Below, one piece after another: positions 47,811 through 59,869 of a stretch of 64,000 nucleotides of DNA (position 1 is the first letter of the stretch; each line of letters opens with the position of its first letter). The stretch comes from Synchiropus splendidus. Taxonomy: Eukaryota; Chordata; Actinopteri; Syngnathiformes; Callionymidae. The DNA is taken from NCBI RefSeq assembly GCF_027744825.2, contig NC_071340.1:9067501-9131500 (forward strand), written 5' to 3'. The translations under genes and the position numbers were made by a program. The notes beneath the pieces are model-generated. The model ran no database searches and was not told the DNA's origin. It was given only the letters and a program-made list of their open reading frames with translations.

Positions 47811-50058
47811 CTGAGAAGGAATTGGGACTAGATATAGTTTAAAGCAGATGTATCAAACTCAACTACAGGTGTGATACAAAAAAACAGTTCAAGTCATGGG
47901 CTGGTAAAACAATGAAATAAATAAAAAGAAGAGTTCATTATCAGTCACTGACTGACTGAAACTCAACACAAGAGACACTGGCTTTTCTACTTGAAACACA
48001 AACTTGCTCCTGTTTTTCTGTCTTCCATAGTAATTGCTTCCCACTGACGTTTAGGTTTTTGTACGATTGCTGATGAATTTCTGATATTTATTATCTACAT
48101 ATTCTTGAAAACAGCATCAGACCTTTTGAGGTGCTAACTTGAATGTGCATTGGTTTATTTAATAATTTTGACAAATGGTTTGGAGGTTGAGTGTGGAAAA
48201 AGAAAAAGTAGAAAGACTGTATTTTTTGCAACCTTATTCCAAAAGCTTCCAAAAGACTCGTTGTGGAAAAGTCATGAGATAAAATACATTTTTGCGATCC
48301 AGATGAATTATTTTTTGACTGAGCAAAGTCCTGCTTTATATCAGTTCCATTTACAAGATTCATCTTTCACTCATCACCTCTCTTCTTCATTACATCATCA
48401 ATCACTCACACAAATCAATACTAAGCTATTGAATAACTTCCATGTGAAACCTTGAACCAAAGGACGTACATTTTTTTCTTCAGTTCAGATTAACAAAATA
48501 AAATTGTATTTTCAGAGCTACAAAAGTAGTTTTTTTTTTTTTTGTAAGGACAGCAAATATCAAGACAAAGGACTTGAAGAAATTGTGCGGTACTTGACTG
48601 AAAACTATCACAATGTTTTGCACAAAGCTTTTAAGCATAGTATAGACAGCTGCCTACTGTATGAGGCTGTTAGTAAGCAGATATAATAGGGTTGGAGTTG
48701 ATGACATTGTGGGGCTTACGCTGTCATTCAAACAGATGCTAACAATGGCGGGACCTATTATGCGGCGAGGAAACCAGGCTTTGGCGCGCAACGCGTGGGT
48801 GGAAATAGCCTGTTAATGAACAGACAGCAGCGTGGTTAAAAATGAAGACGGCGGACGGGCTACGTGAAGCGTGCTGTGCAATACTATACTATTGTTAGGC
48901 AGTGCTGAGAAAGGAAAAGTGCTGCGATGCAGAAAGAGAGGGAAGTCTTGACAGCTTTTAGGTGACAGTCTGACGGCTGAGCATGGAGATTGGAGAGAAA
49001 GTGCAGCGGAGGGCTGCTGTCGGGGCCACACCAGAGCTACGTTTAACAAGGTCCAGAGATGAGCAGCACCACAACACAATGCAGGGGCAATGAGAACAGG
49101 TACAGAGGGAAGGCTGAGTAAGGCTGATGCATTTCCACCAGGGTATCACTCCGTGTCAGATGCAGGGGCTTGGGCTTTCACACATGTGCAAGGGAGCAGA
49201 GATTTGAACTCTCTCACCAGGGCATGAGCTATAGAGGATTCAGGATTTGACAGGCTCTTTGTATGCTGATCCCAAGACATGTATTGATGCATGAGAGTGG
49301 ATGGTTTAAAGCCCACATACATCATGTACATGCAGAAAAGTACTGTTGACCGTAATAGTTTCTGTTAAAGTCATTTTTATTGTCATATATTTTTATTGTT
49401 TACGTTAGATCCCGATGTAAACAATACTGAAAACAGTGAATATTCTGTTTTGCCTTCTTTGCTGAACCACCACAGGACTTGTCGGTCCAATGAATCTCAG
49501 CTCTTCGTTGAACGTTTGGTGAAACTCACCATGGATCTCGCACATTTATAAAAAGGCTGTGGCGCAGCATGGGCAGAAATAATTGATATGAGCAAATGCA
49601 CAATACGACTCCTTTTAAACATGGATGCCTGGAGGGCAAACGTGTACAGGAATCTGGCCCTGAGCCTTTGCCGCATCTCATGTATATCTCATCCGAATGC
49701 TGCAGTCGTGGGTTATGGGTTCGTCACCTTGGTGCATGAATCAGAATTTTAGTCAGACGGCTGTTTAAAAATTGATATATTTTTCAGATACAGTTTTAGT
49801 GACACATCATTTTACTCAGACAAAGAAAGCCTTTTACACAAAGAAGCCACCTCCACAGTTTTTTAATCAGTCTGGTTTCACTTTGAATTTTAGACATACA
49901 TCATAAAGCAGGCTTTCAGCTAGGATTTTGGTGTCCCACTTTTGTATTTGAAGACTATTTAATGCTGAAAGCGTGAGCCCTCTAGGAGCATGCTCCCCGT
50001 GAAATGTGAACCCCCTATTTCCATCGTGGGTGCCACATTTTGAGGAACGTCTTCTCTC
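47811..50058. other. Intronic stretch with no recognised feature
   Basis: Frames at most about 100 codons, no domain. Nothing with tRNA structure was found, despite a TTCAAATC-like T-arm resemblance near 49203 on the minus strand. Confidence 0.45.
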
Positions 50059-50285
50059 CATTACTCTGCTTATTTCAGAGTCAAATGCTCATTTTCACTT
50101 TCTCCTTTATTTGAATGTGGACACAATTATCGGCAATATGAATCGCCAGCAGTGTTAGACATCCCACCAATTACAGTGATCTTTAACCCCCTTGAAACTC
50201 TGTTTTCCAACGTTTTGTCTCATTTACTCTACTTATTTATGACTCAAATCATAATGTTTACTTTCTCCTTTATTTGAGTCCGGGA
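50059..50285 (+). repeat. Imperfect local duplication
   Basis: About 65 bp around TTTACTTTCTCCTTTATTTG occurs twice (roughly 50059-50125 and 50220-50285), both preceded by a TACTCTRCTTATTT segment. Diverged, direct orientation. Confidence 0.65.
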
Positions 50286-50480
50286 TGCGGATAACCACGA
50301 GGTTTCCCCAGAAGACAAATACGGCGTACATGATCGGATCCACGAAGGCAGGAGAATCCGTTTCAATCTAATTCTCCAAAATCACTGGCAAGAAATACCG
50401 TTTTCATGGAAACCAGGATGATGGCACTACGATTATGGCACTATGCAGCCAAATTTAGGGAATTTTAGGGCGTTGCTGAA
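50286..50480 (+). repeat. Unclassified dispersed repeat, copy 2
   Basis: Diverged relative of 36195-36480, sharing ATAACCACGAG, TTTTCATGGAAACCAG and surrounding order. It lies about 500 bp before the rtn4r acceptor. Confidence 0.5.
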
Positions 50481-50917
50481 CAAACATTGTGCCCAATTTC
50501 TCATGTTTTTAACTCCAATTTAAAGTCTACTAGTTTTGTTTCGAAAAAGAATACAAAATGAACGTTTTTTTCAGGTACACCAAATGAGTGTCTATAAAAA
50601 GAAATGCGGCTGATGCGCTGTGCCCATGACTCCGTTCCAGTTTCACCTCATAAAAAATGTCAAGGACAGCTACAATATGTTTGTCCTCATCCATGTTCGT
50701 GGATGGTTTTATTTAGTCCAAATGTGTTTATTGATATTTTTGCAGCTCAAAATAATTGTACTAGTCATTTTCTTACATTAATTTTGATGCTAAAAACTAG
50801 GTGGTATTTGGAAACTATCCAGGTATCCGCCTCCTAAATATGCTGTATTAGTTTCCTGATAACTGAGTGGGAATTGCAAATCATTCCCATAACAATTCTG
50901 ACGTAATGTGCATCAGT

Positions 50918-50949
50918 TTACTGACCACAGAATGTCTGTCTTTCCGTAG
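50918..50949 (+). other. rtn4r: Branch site and splice acceptor of rtn4r intron 1
   Basis: TTACTGAC (candidate branch A at 50924) is followed by TGTCTGTCTTTCCGTAG, with AG at 50948-50949, 25 bases from the branch point. An earlier CAG at 50928-50930 is too close to that branch point. The choice is fixed by the phase-1 join that restores the conserved signal peptide. Confidence 0.85.
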
Positions 50950-52331
50950 GGGGGCGACTCCTGCTTCTGGTGATGTGGCTGAACCTTGTGCCTCAAACTG
51001 ACAGCTGCCCAGCCAAGTGTGTGTGCTTCAGTGAGCCAAGACCCACCGTGGCCTGCCAACAACAAGGACTGTTTTCCATCCCCACTGAGATCCCGGTGCG
51101 GAGCCAGAGGATATTCCTCCAGAGCAACAAGCTCACGGTGGTCAGGTCCACCAGCTTCAGTTCCTGCCACAATCTCACCGTTCTCTGGCTGTATTCGAAC
51201 AATTTGAGCCACATTGAGGCAGGGGCCTTTTTCGGCTTGGACAAACTGGAGGAGCTGGACATTGGGGACAACAGCAACCTCCGCATCATCAGCCCGACGG
51301 CCTTCCGGGGCCTTACTAAGCTGCACACCCTCCACCTGCACAGGTGCGGGTTGTCAGAGTTGCCTGTTGGCGTTTTTCGAGGAATGTTCTCCCTACAATA
51401 CCTTTACTTACAGGACAATAACATTCTAACGCTGTACGATGACACCTTTCTGGACCTTGCCAACCTCACCTATCTCTACCTACACAACAACAAAATCAAG
51501 ATAGTGACCGACAACATGTTCCGGGGATTGATCAATTTGGATCGGCTGCTGCTCCACCAAAACCGTGTTGTGTATGTCCAACCCAGGGCGTTTAATGACC
51601 TTGGGAAGCTGAAGTCTTTATTTCTGTTTTTCAACAACCTGACCGTCTTGACTGGGGAAACCATGGACCCGCTTGCATCACTGCAGTATTTGCGACTAAA
51701 TGGAAACCAGTGGATCTGTGACTGCCGTGCAAGGACCTTGTGGGAGTGGTTCAAGCGTTTCAAAGGTTCGAGCTCTGAGTTAGAGTGCAACGTTCCTGAG
51801 TTCCTGCTCGGCAAGGACCTGAAGAGGCTAAAAAGTGAAGATTTGGAAGGATGCGTGGAAACCCCCCAAATCCAGACAAGTCTTTTCAGCTCTAAAGGAC
51901 AATCCGGCAAATTCCTCTCCACTGAAAACCCTCTGGGTGACACCCTTCCCCGCTGTTGTCTTGGCGATAACGACAAGTCTTCTATTCTCTCCGGTAAAAG
52001 TCGCCAAATCACCAACAACCCCCTTAAAGAAAAAGAGAACATGTCCAAGACCAAATACAAAGAGATGGACAGAATGAAAAACGAGACCCAAAACAAGCAG
52101 AACGATGGACCTCTTGGAACCTTATCCAACACCTTGGACAAGTCCATGGAGAATTTAAACCCAGACCTCATAGACAATCTGGAGTCGTCGACAGCAACAA
52201 ACAAAAAGAAAAAGAAGTGCTCCAAGAAGCCAAGATCGGATTCCCACTGTATTAGAGGTCACGGATCTAATGTGCGATCGCTGCCATTTGTCGTCATTCC
52301 AATGATCTGGATATCTTTAGCCATGTCTTAG
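50950..52331 (+). CDS. rtn4r: Reticulon-4 (Nogo-66) receptor, main coding exon
   Basis: With exon 1 it encodes 467 residues. NgR1 is a GPI-anchored neuronal surface receptor for Nogo-66, MAG and OMgp that signals with p75NTR/TROY and LINGO-1 to restrain axon growth. Signal peptide 1-26; LRRNT cysteines 27, 31, 33 and 43; about eight LRRs (roughly 55-250, repeated LxxLxLxxN with LYLQDN and LLLHQN); LRRCT cysteines 264, 266, 287 and 309; then a Cys-Cys pair at 343-344. Sequons at 82 and 179 coincide with human NgR1 glycosylation sites; others are at 92, 237, 371 and 385. The variable stalk ends with KKKKKC, an SHC motif and a 17-residue hydrophobic GPI-type tail. The Cys-Cys pair, GTL box and SHC mark NgR1 (rtn4r) rather than rtn4rl1 or rtn4rl2. 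TAG at 52329-52331. No disruptive changes are seen. The LRR unit lies in one exon, as is usual. Confidence 0.95.
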
Positions 52332-52975
52332 GACTTCTGATCTCCTCGATGAACACTTGAGATTGGTGATGCTCATGACAATTTTAACTGAAGATGCTCT
52401 GGCATCGTCACCGGACAGTGACTGGAGGGGCGGTCACGTTGACCTCACACGGTTAAAGCTGGACAAATCAGAGGAAGACAGAGTACAATTTACAAAATGG
52501 ATGCCTTTACAGAACACTACAGAGTTAATGTAAATAATGAATCGGTGCCCAAATTGTTTGTTCTCTATGTACTTTATTGTACGTTGTCTGAAGTACACTT
52601 TGGAGATTCCATTGCCCCCGCCCACTCTGAAGAGTTTGCTGCTCAGACGAACCAACAGAAAACAAAAAAAGGAGGAAGAAAAAAAACAAAACATTGGGAA
52701 GAAATGGACTGACAGATCGTACAGAAAGAATGTTTCATAAGGACAAATGATCTCCGCTCATTATTTATTGAAAGTGATGCATTTGTTGGGTACATTTATG
52801 TTTTTTATGTTTATTACCTGCCACAGTTTTAGTTCTATTTTCATGAGAAAAGGGATAAAATGGTAGCCAAAAGGACGCTGTCATTTGTTTAAATGGAACT
52901 ATAGATATGCATTTTATTTTACTTGTGTAAAAGTATGAATATACGATAAATAAAAATTCCTATTTCATACTTTTT
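52332..52975 (+). other. rtn4r: 3' UTR of rtn4r
   Basis: Runs from the TAG stop to just past the poly(A) signal. AT-rich with several ATTTA-like patches from about 52760 onward (for example TTATTTATTG), as in AU-rich regulatory 3' UTRs. The cleavage point is estimated at 15-25 bases after AATAAA. Longer forms using later signals cannot be excluded. Confidence 0.6.
52949..52954 (+). terminator. rtn4r: Poly(A) signal AATAAA of rtn4r
   Basis: A canonical hexamer about 620 bases after the stop codon, followed by a T-rich downstream stretch (TACTTTTTGTATTTTATTTG). It is the best 3'-end candidate, though use is not proven. Confidence 0.7.
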
Positions 52976-52984
52976 GTATTTTAT

Positions 52985-53700
52985 TTGTAGTCCCTCAGTG
53001 AATTGCACAATTTCTAGAAAGAGTTTTAAGCAGAAGAAAGCCATCATGGCGTGAGTGGAAGTAGTTTATTTATCTAACACTATGTTGGATCAGTATTGCA
53101 ATCGAGATTATTGATCATAATTATTCATGTTCAGAGGGGAAAATATTGTTTTTTATTTCTTAACTTTAAAACAAAAATAAGTGACCAGCTTTCAGTGCAA
53201 AATTAAACTTTAAATATGAATACATTATTATAAACATTATTTTCAAAGTAAGACTGGCCATTGTTGTATTCTTCATGTAAACAGTTGTTTACTCCATTTA
53301 CCTTGAAAATAGATAGAAAATATGTGAGTAATTTGCCATTAATCGTGGGTAAACACACCTCTAGTGCGATTAATTGAGATTAAAATGTAATCGGAAGTAA
53401 TAAACAATATAATTACTCATGAGTTTCAGATCAACAGAGCGCGATCTTAAAGTGCCGCTCGATGGAAGCAGTAAGAGAATACATTATAATGTCACTGTCT
53501 ATTATCGCTGACATTTGCGAGCTATCATGAATATTTAGCACATAAATGTGGCTAGTTACACGTTGCAACAGTAGTACACGTGGGTTTAGCGCTCTCGCTG
53601 GCCAAGATCAACCATAATTTTCTTCACATTCATGTCACCGTTCATCAAGATGCAGAAGAAATCTTGGAAGACTACCAGCCATCTTAAGTACAAAATAACT
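52985..53700. other. AT-rich 3' flank, possible old transposon
   Basis: TGCGATTAATTGAGATTAAA near 53367 and a related CAATCGAGATTATTGATC near 53099 resemble the GATTAATCGCGATTAA-type interior of fish hAT remnants. No ends were found and no coding frame is present. Confidence 0.3.
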
Positions 53701-53763
53701 GATAGTAGGGCAGCAATGATTGAAATATACCGATAACCTGCGTTATACAATATACTGCAACAA

Positions 53764-53885
53764 CATAGCCTCGCTCACATGGCGTAATATACTGACAGTG
53801 GGACTTTTGCATCCCACAGTGACGACAAGGGCAGCCTTCCACATTGCATGTTGACGTGAAGGCGTTTCAATGGAGAAACTCTAAA
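53764..53885 (+). mobile_element. Palindromic MITE, single arm
   Basis: One arm of the family at 27412 and 40829: CTCGCTCACATGGCGTAATA, GTGGGACTTTTGCATCCC, AGGGCAGCCTTCCACATTGC and GGCGTTTCAATGGAG follow in the same order. The other arm is missing. Confidence 0.6.
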
Positions 53886-54045
53886 TAGAAATACAATGAA
53901 GATAAAATAGAAACACAATGAACATAACAAAGGTTATAAGTCGCTATAAACAGCAACCGCTACGCATACTGGAAGCTCATGAAGCCTCAAAAAGCTGACG
54001 TCAGTATGGAGTGAAGGTAGGTAAGTTCAGATTGGTGATCTCTTA

Positions 54046-54222
54046 CTTACTTATTCAGCACCCAAAGTGCTTCAGACAAAACGTTCCGACACATCCTTAC
54101 TCACTTGCAAACTGGTGGCAGCCGGAGTGTGCCAGCTGAACCACCAGGAGCACATTAATACCAAGAGATCGAGAGGTGGTCCAGGGGACACTCTACCATC
54201 TGAGCCATGCCACTGAAGACAT
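54046..54222 (-). repeat. Probable tRNA-derived SINE remnant
   Basis: On the minus strand TGGCTCAGATGGTAGAGTG (54190-54215) resembles a tRNA A box. It is followed about 70 bases on by GGTTCAGCTGG (weak B box), CGGCTGCCACCAGTTTGCAA and a tail GAAGCACTTTGGGTGCTGAA with (TAAG)n. This is the plan of common fish SINEs. Too decayed to be a tRNA gene. Confidence 0.55.
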
Positions 54223-54439
54223 TGGAGTCAAGCATCCACACTAATGCACAGTGATCAAGTGGGGTGAAAAAAGGGTGGAATGTGGGGACACCATGGTGAC
54301 AGAGCTAGAGGCAAGCGTGAAATGGAAGCAGAACTGATCTCACTTGCTTTGTAGTATTTATCATATTTAGTTTCTGACTAACCTTGACAGTTTGGCTAAA
54401 TGTAGGCTTTTCATTATCGGGTAAATTTGGATACGATAA

Positions 54440-54503
54440 CAAATACTATATGAAATATTGGGCAGATATAATCGGTCGGCCGATATTATCGGACGTCCCT
54501 AGA
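54440..54503. mobile_element. Transposon-end remnant (GATATTATCGG type)
   Basis: CGGTCGGCCGATATTATCGG followed by ACGTCCCTAG looks like the end of fish elements with repeated TATCGGCCGATA cores and a TAGGGACGTCCGATA terminus (hAT-like). The opposite end is not found; TAGGGCAGCAATG near 53706 is a possible but weak partner. Confidence 0.4.
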
Positions 54504-55399
54504 AATGACTATAATAGTTAGGTTGGTTTCATTACATTCATATTCATTACATAAACGAAAAGAGCTCTATATTTTCAAGACCAATTACCTTCATCTTGTT
54601 CTTGAAGCAATTTTACTCCAGGAATGTTTCATATGCATTCAAATTTGCTTTGCAAATGTTTCGGGCCCCATTGGTGTGTTTTCCTCAATAACCAAATCTC
54701 ATAAAACTAAAATAAAAGATGTAGAGAAGCTGAAAGGAATCCATTTGTTTATAAAAAACAAAACAAAAGTCACTCACAAGTCATCTCAGGAAGACGTTTG
54801 TTCAATTTGGGACCTCAAAATCATCTGGCGCCCCAACGGAGACTCTAAATCTGAGGCGCGCTGTGTTGTTGCTGTCAAAGATGTTCTCTTCCTCCCGCAC
54901 TTAACATGATTGTCCTCATTCTCGCTGAGGACAAAAGAAAGTTCACCATTTTATTCATTCCGAAAAGTGTTTATTGACATCTAAGTTCAAATCCAGGAGG
55001 AATCTTTGGAAAAGCTCCTTGAGTGAGCGTGAGCGGTTTTCTGCAAACCTGCAATGCAGCAATTCACGTCTGTCAATTTGTCAGCTTTGAAATGTTTGCT
55101 GCATAGGGTGAATTTGGTACAGCCCAGCTGCCATCTTGGAAAAAAGACATATTCTCCCTCTCTCACAGCCAAAAACACACTTCCCTATCTCTGGAGAAAA
55201 TGTAAACTGTAAAAGCCGAGTAAAAGGGAGATCTGACATCACAGTCGAGGAGGAGTTTATACAGGACTGTGTGCCATTATACTTTGAGGATGACATGGAT
55301 GCGCTGTGTTGAATGAACCAGGTAGAGACAGACATGTTGTTTAAACCTATGAACTTGGAGCTGGACGAACATGGCTTCCACTTCCACTTTCAGATGATC

Positions 55400-56220
55400 C
55401 AGCCTCAAAACGTGTCGTTCCACTGCTATGCGGATGACACACAGATGTACTTCTCCATAAAGAACTCTCAAGGTGCAGCTGCTGTCCGTGTCGTGACGAT
55501 GTCACCAAGTGGACGATGGCAGCCTCGCCCCCCGTCTCCAAAACAAAAAAAACAGTCAAATCCTGTTTGAAAATGATCTGTAAATCAATCCCATGCTCTC
55601 ACATGCTGACTTTGAAAAAACAAATTCATGCGTTGACATTCTGCCGCCTGGACGTCTGTGACTCTCTCCTCCCTGGCATGAACAAGAAATCTCTCTCACG
55701 CCTCCAGCTGGTTCAGAGCTCAGCAGCGAGGCTTCAAACAGACGGCAGCACATCACTCCAGTGTTAGCTTCACTGTGCTGGCTCCTGTCCACTTCAGAAT
55801 TGATTTTCAAGATTGTACTGACAACTTTTACAGCCCGTCTTGGCCAGGCCCCTGGCTACAATGTAGAACTGCTTACCCCCCTATGAGCCAACCAGGACCT
55901 TCAGGTGGGTCTCTGCTAGTTGTACCTAAATCTAGACTTAAATCTAGAGGTGATAGAGCCTTTTCTGTCTTGGCTCCTGAACTGAGGAGACCGGAAACTC
56001 AACGTGCACCGCCAACTTTAAATCCCTGCTCAAAACTCACTTTTATTGGCGCACATTTATTTATGTTATCCTCCTAATATTACCTTTGTTTTCGCTCACT
56101 GAAGGCCCAGCTGCCCACCTTTGTGTTCGAGCAAGTGAAAACAATGTTTGCCGTTTTGCCAGTGAAGCACTTTGTGAACAGCGTTCTAAGCGTCATATAA
56201 ATAATTTGTTATTATTATCT
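55400..56220 (+). pseudogene. CR1/L2-type LINE remnant (3' end)
   Basis: Contains FHCYADDTQMY, the RT catalytic motif (YADD at 55427-55438), then in other frames LDVCDSLLPGMNKKSLSRLQ and VQSSAARLQT, then VPKSRLKSRGDRAFSVLAPE, the conserved C-terminus of L2/Rex/CR1-like fish LINEs. It ends with a typical 3' tail: AAGCACTTTGTGAACAGCG, ATATAAATAA and a TTATTATTAT run. Several frameshifts and deletions; inactive and 5' truncated. Same strand as rtn4r, starting about 2.4 kb after its poly(A) signal. Confidence 0.88.
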
Positions 56221-59200
56221 TGCTTGCACAGAAGATGACTTAAAATGTGAGAAAAAAAAAACACAATAGGGCCCCTTTAATTCGAAGTGTTATTTAAGAA
56301 TGTCAGTGACTTGTAGTGCACTACTCGACTGCTGAAGGGGTAGGGATGACCTATATACTCTGCTAACCTGGATTGTCCTCACGCTCTCTTGTTTGTGAAC
56401 TTGCCATCCGTACTTCTTCTTCCACTGGTTTCAATTGTTATTTTTCATCTGTTTTTTATTCATTCTCATACCAGTGACAGGTCTAGATTAAGTTGGGAGA
56501 GGCTCCAATGTATGTATATTGGCATTGCTGAGTTGAATCCTGGCCTGCTGGACTCACAGTCAACCAGAATCTATTCCTCCTACTATGCATTTACAACCCT
56601 GTTTTTATAGCTAAATGCAAACAGCGATTTAATTTTAGCTCTGCGTAGGTCAACGCAGCCCTGGCCGCCGAGCAACCTTTCCTGAATTAAATATCCCGTC
56701 TCTGCGTTTGATCTTTATTAGTTACAACCAGCACTCTCGGGGAACAAAAGTCCTTCAAGGCTTTCTGTGAGATCAAACAAATCAATATTTATGCCAAGAC
56801 GTGAAATTTAAAACAAAGTTCAGCATCCGCGTGCGACAATTATTCCTGCAATGTTTTTGCATTCTTAAAGCAGCGCTGCACACTGAGCATGGTGATAGAA
56901 ATGCCCCAGGCAAGTCAAAATCTCTGCATGTAATTAGACCTGGCTATAAATATAACAAACGCAGCCAAAAGAGATGCTGCTCGTGGGAGAACTGTCCACC
57001 AGCCTATGGAAATCCTGATATGATAATATCAGAAGATGACACTCACATCTTGGACTTGTTATCAGAGTCGAGAAAGCCTTGAGGGAGTTATCATCTGAGT
57101 AAAAAAAACAGAGTCATTATCTTAACATGAGCCTTTTCTGACAATAGCATATTTATTGTTATGCCCTGAATCCATGAGAGGAAAAATAAACAGTAAGTGT
57201 GTCAGAAAAAAATGATTCCGCTTCACTTATGTGAGCGTTCAATATAGATTTGTTGATTTAAAAAATATCAAGGGGTCGCACCTGTACAGTTGTGCACTCC
57301 TGATGGTGAACGTGTGCTGACCTTGGAGAACGAGTCAAATCACGATTAAGTTCCAGTCCTATAAATGGTTCATAAAACTGCTCACGTTGTAAGACATATT
57401 TCTTTCCGTGCAGTTGCGAAATAATGCTGCAATGTTTGGAAATAGTTTCACTGCTGCATAAAAATATAACACGCTACCTTCTCGTGCCTTTGCAGCCGCT
57501 CACTCAGAACTATTTTTTCCTCCTCCAGGCTTCTTCACTTGGGCAGTTTGATACGGACAATGATCCCTCACTCACCCCAGCGCACACTTAAGATTCCTCT
57601 TTCAGTCATTTGGAATGGTCATGGTTGGAATTTGCGGTCATTTGAAAGTCCTTTTCAGCGTGTATGTTCTCATTCGGAGGGCGAGTGAATGTGCCTGACT
57701 GTCATACACCATCACATCACACAAAGAACACATTGATGCACACAGAAGCTCGCCACAGACTCGTTCCAATTTCCTCCCAGCAGGAAACCCAGTGAGACTA
57801 AAAAGCCATCAGACAGACCAGTCCACAATCCCCTAAAACTGGCTGGCAGACTCGGAGACGGTCAGCAGCATTACCATGCTGTGTCCCTTCAACAAAAGCT
57901 GGAAACAGGATCATCTGAGTTTGGGAACGGAGGCCAGGAACTTAGTTATTGCATTCTATGCCTCTGATTCCACCATTCTCCGTTCTTTGCTCTGTATTGT
58001 TCAAACAAAAAAGGGGGTTTATGACCTCAGCAAGGTTCTGCTCTTGGTCGAATTGAATATCTCCGACACTCATAAAGACATAGTTAAACTGCCATTCCAG
58101 GTCACTAAAAAAATATCCCAATGTTGTGTCTTATGACAACTTAGACAGGCTTTCTTTGACAAGGGTCGGAGGCAGCGATTATAGTCTCCCGTAGTCTAGA
58201 CCCACCATGACTCCTTATTGACAAGCCATGATCCAAAATGTAAATAAAATAAATACAAACAAAACAACTCCAGTTGAAAATCCCTGGAGCATGTGGATAT
58301 AATGCATCCAAGGTTGTCAAAAATATTGATGCCCACAAAGTGGAAACACTATCGGGATACAACACTTGTTTGTCATGCTATTAATACTATGGTATACGAT
58401 GGTTACTTATACTATGGTGTGATAACTAATATAAGCCGGGCCTGGTCCCACATGAATGTTGGTTGTTATTAGCTGGGGCTGACATGCTGCGGTCATCCGC
58501 AACACTACGCAGAAGTCACACTGCAACTAGAGCAAAGAAGTAACAGTATAATATAAAGTTTCCTGAAGCTTCTGGTAGAAAACATCAAGAACAATATTAG
58601 AATTTATGCTGTGTTCCAGTCAGCTTGGAATGTGGGAAGTTGTGTTACAGTTATCGAAGTCGGAAAAGAAGACAATGATAGCATGAAAGTTATTCTCACA
58701 CGTGCCTTGGCCGGATATAAGCAACTTCTTGACTTGTTTTGGCCTAAATCATTGATTGAAAACATCTCCTTCCTTTTTATGTTTGTGGAAAGCGTTTTGT
58801 CCAGTATTGTAACAAATACTTTTGCATCAACCTAAACTTGATAAAACTGAGTTCACAATAACAAATCTGAATCTGCAGTTGTCTCCCTGCTCTTCATAAA
58901 TGACCTGCCAGCAACACCGAATGCAAATTCTAGCAGACGCCTTGTGTCTCCTCTAGAAAACATCACCTTTGATCAAGAGGAATAAGGAACTATTTTCAGG
59001 CGCTGGGCGAATGTGACTGAAATACTTGAGCGGATGGCTGGAGGCGAGAGTCTAAATGAGAAAGCTTAGACAGCTCATTGCATAGAATTTTCACTCGAGG
59101 TTTTAAAGCGTTTCACTTCCGCATCTTGTATATGGTATTAGTCAGTAATTTTAACAGCAACCCTTGGAACACGAGGTTTTGCACTGAACCTCACTGGAAT

Positions 59201-59869
59201 ATCAATATGGAAGTGCGCACCTTACGTTTCCAAGGACTTTGGAAAGACTAAGTTCTTAGTTTCTGTGAATTGTAGTTCAGACTTCACAGTTGATAATTGT
59301 GGTAAAGTCAGAAACTACTTCCACATCGCTTCCCATGAGGGTTGTGAAAGTAAACCTGTTTCACCTTAACCTAGCATGAGCATCCTCCCTAGCCACGCGT
59401 TCTCATTCACCACATCCACAAATGCAAAAGAGAATCCCTGTTGAGATCACTGATGTTTGCTAACAAGGTCAAACTCAGTTGCGGCATTTATTTTTTTTTT
59501 GCTTACTTACTTACTTTGCACTTCCAGATTCCCAGAGTTCCATAAACAAACATGTTGTGCTGCTAGACAGACAGAGAAAACTCTGCCAAAACATTTACCT
59601 TAGGCACCAAACGGCAGTGTAGTTTATTCAGGCCTTTTTATTGCTCACTCAAGAGAGCCCACTCATGTTGATTCCAAATAAAAGGGGAAAAGTATCAACA
59701 ATAAGAAGGAAAGCAAAGCTCGGCAATTTTAAATTAATTTCCAACTGATATTTGAACACTGTTAAGACTGAACTCCAATTTGTTTTGAGCATTGAACCAG
59801 AGAGACTCACATGTTAATTTAATTTGAATATAATTCCCTTTCAGCGGCACTTTACTGCCTCAGAATGAT
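56221..59869. other. Downstream stretch with no recognised gene
   Basis: Frames at most 93 codons with no domain on either strand. No clear repeat except short T or A runs. Confidence 0.5.

Larger units (their letters stand above)
6790..50949 (+). other. rtn4r: rtn4r intron 1 (44,160 bp)
   Basis: A GT-AG intron splitting the signal peptide. It makes up over two thirds of the window and contains nearly all the repeats listed here. No other exon with a recognisable protein domain is visible inside on either strand. A long first intron before a single large LRR exon is the usual layout in the Nogo-receptor family. Confidence 0.85.

Noticed and set aside
49190..49260. A tRNA-like T-arm (AGTTCAAATCTCT) on the minus strand
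   Set aside because: No cloverleaf can be completed and the A box is missing.
51476..52225. A 249-codon open frame antisense to the rtn4r exon
   Set aside because: It mirrors a strongly coding exon, has no recognisable domain and no own promoter or splice context. It is a shadow of the sense frame.
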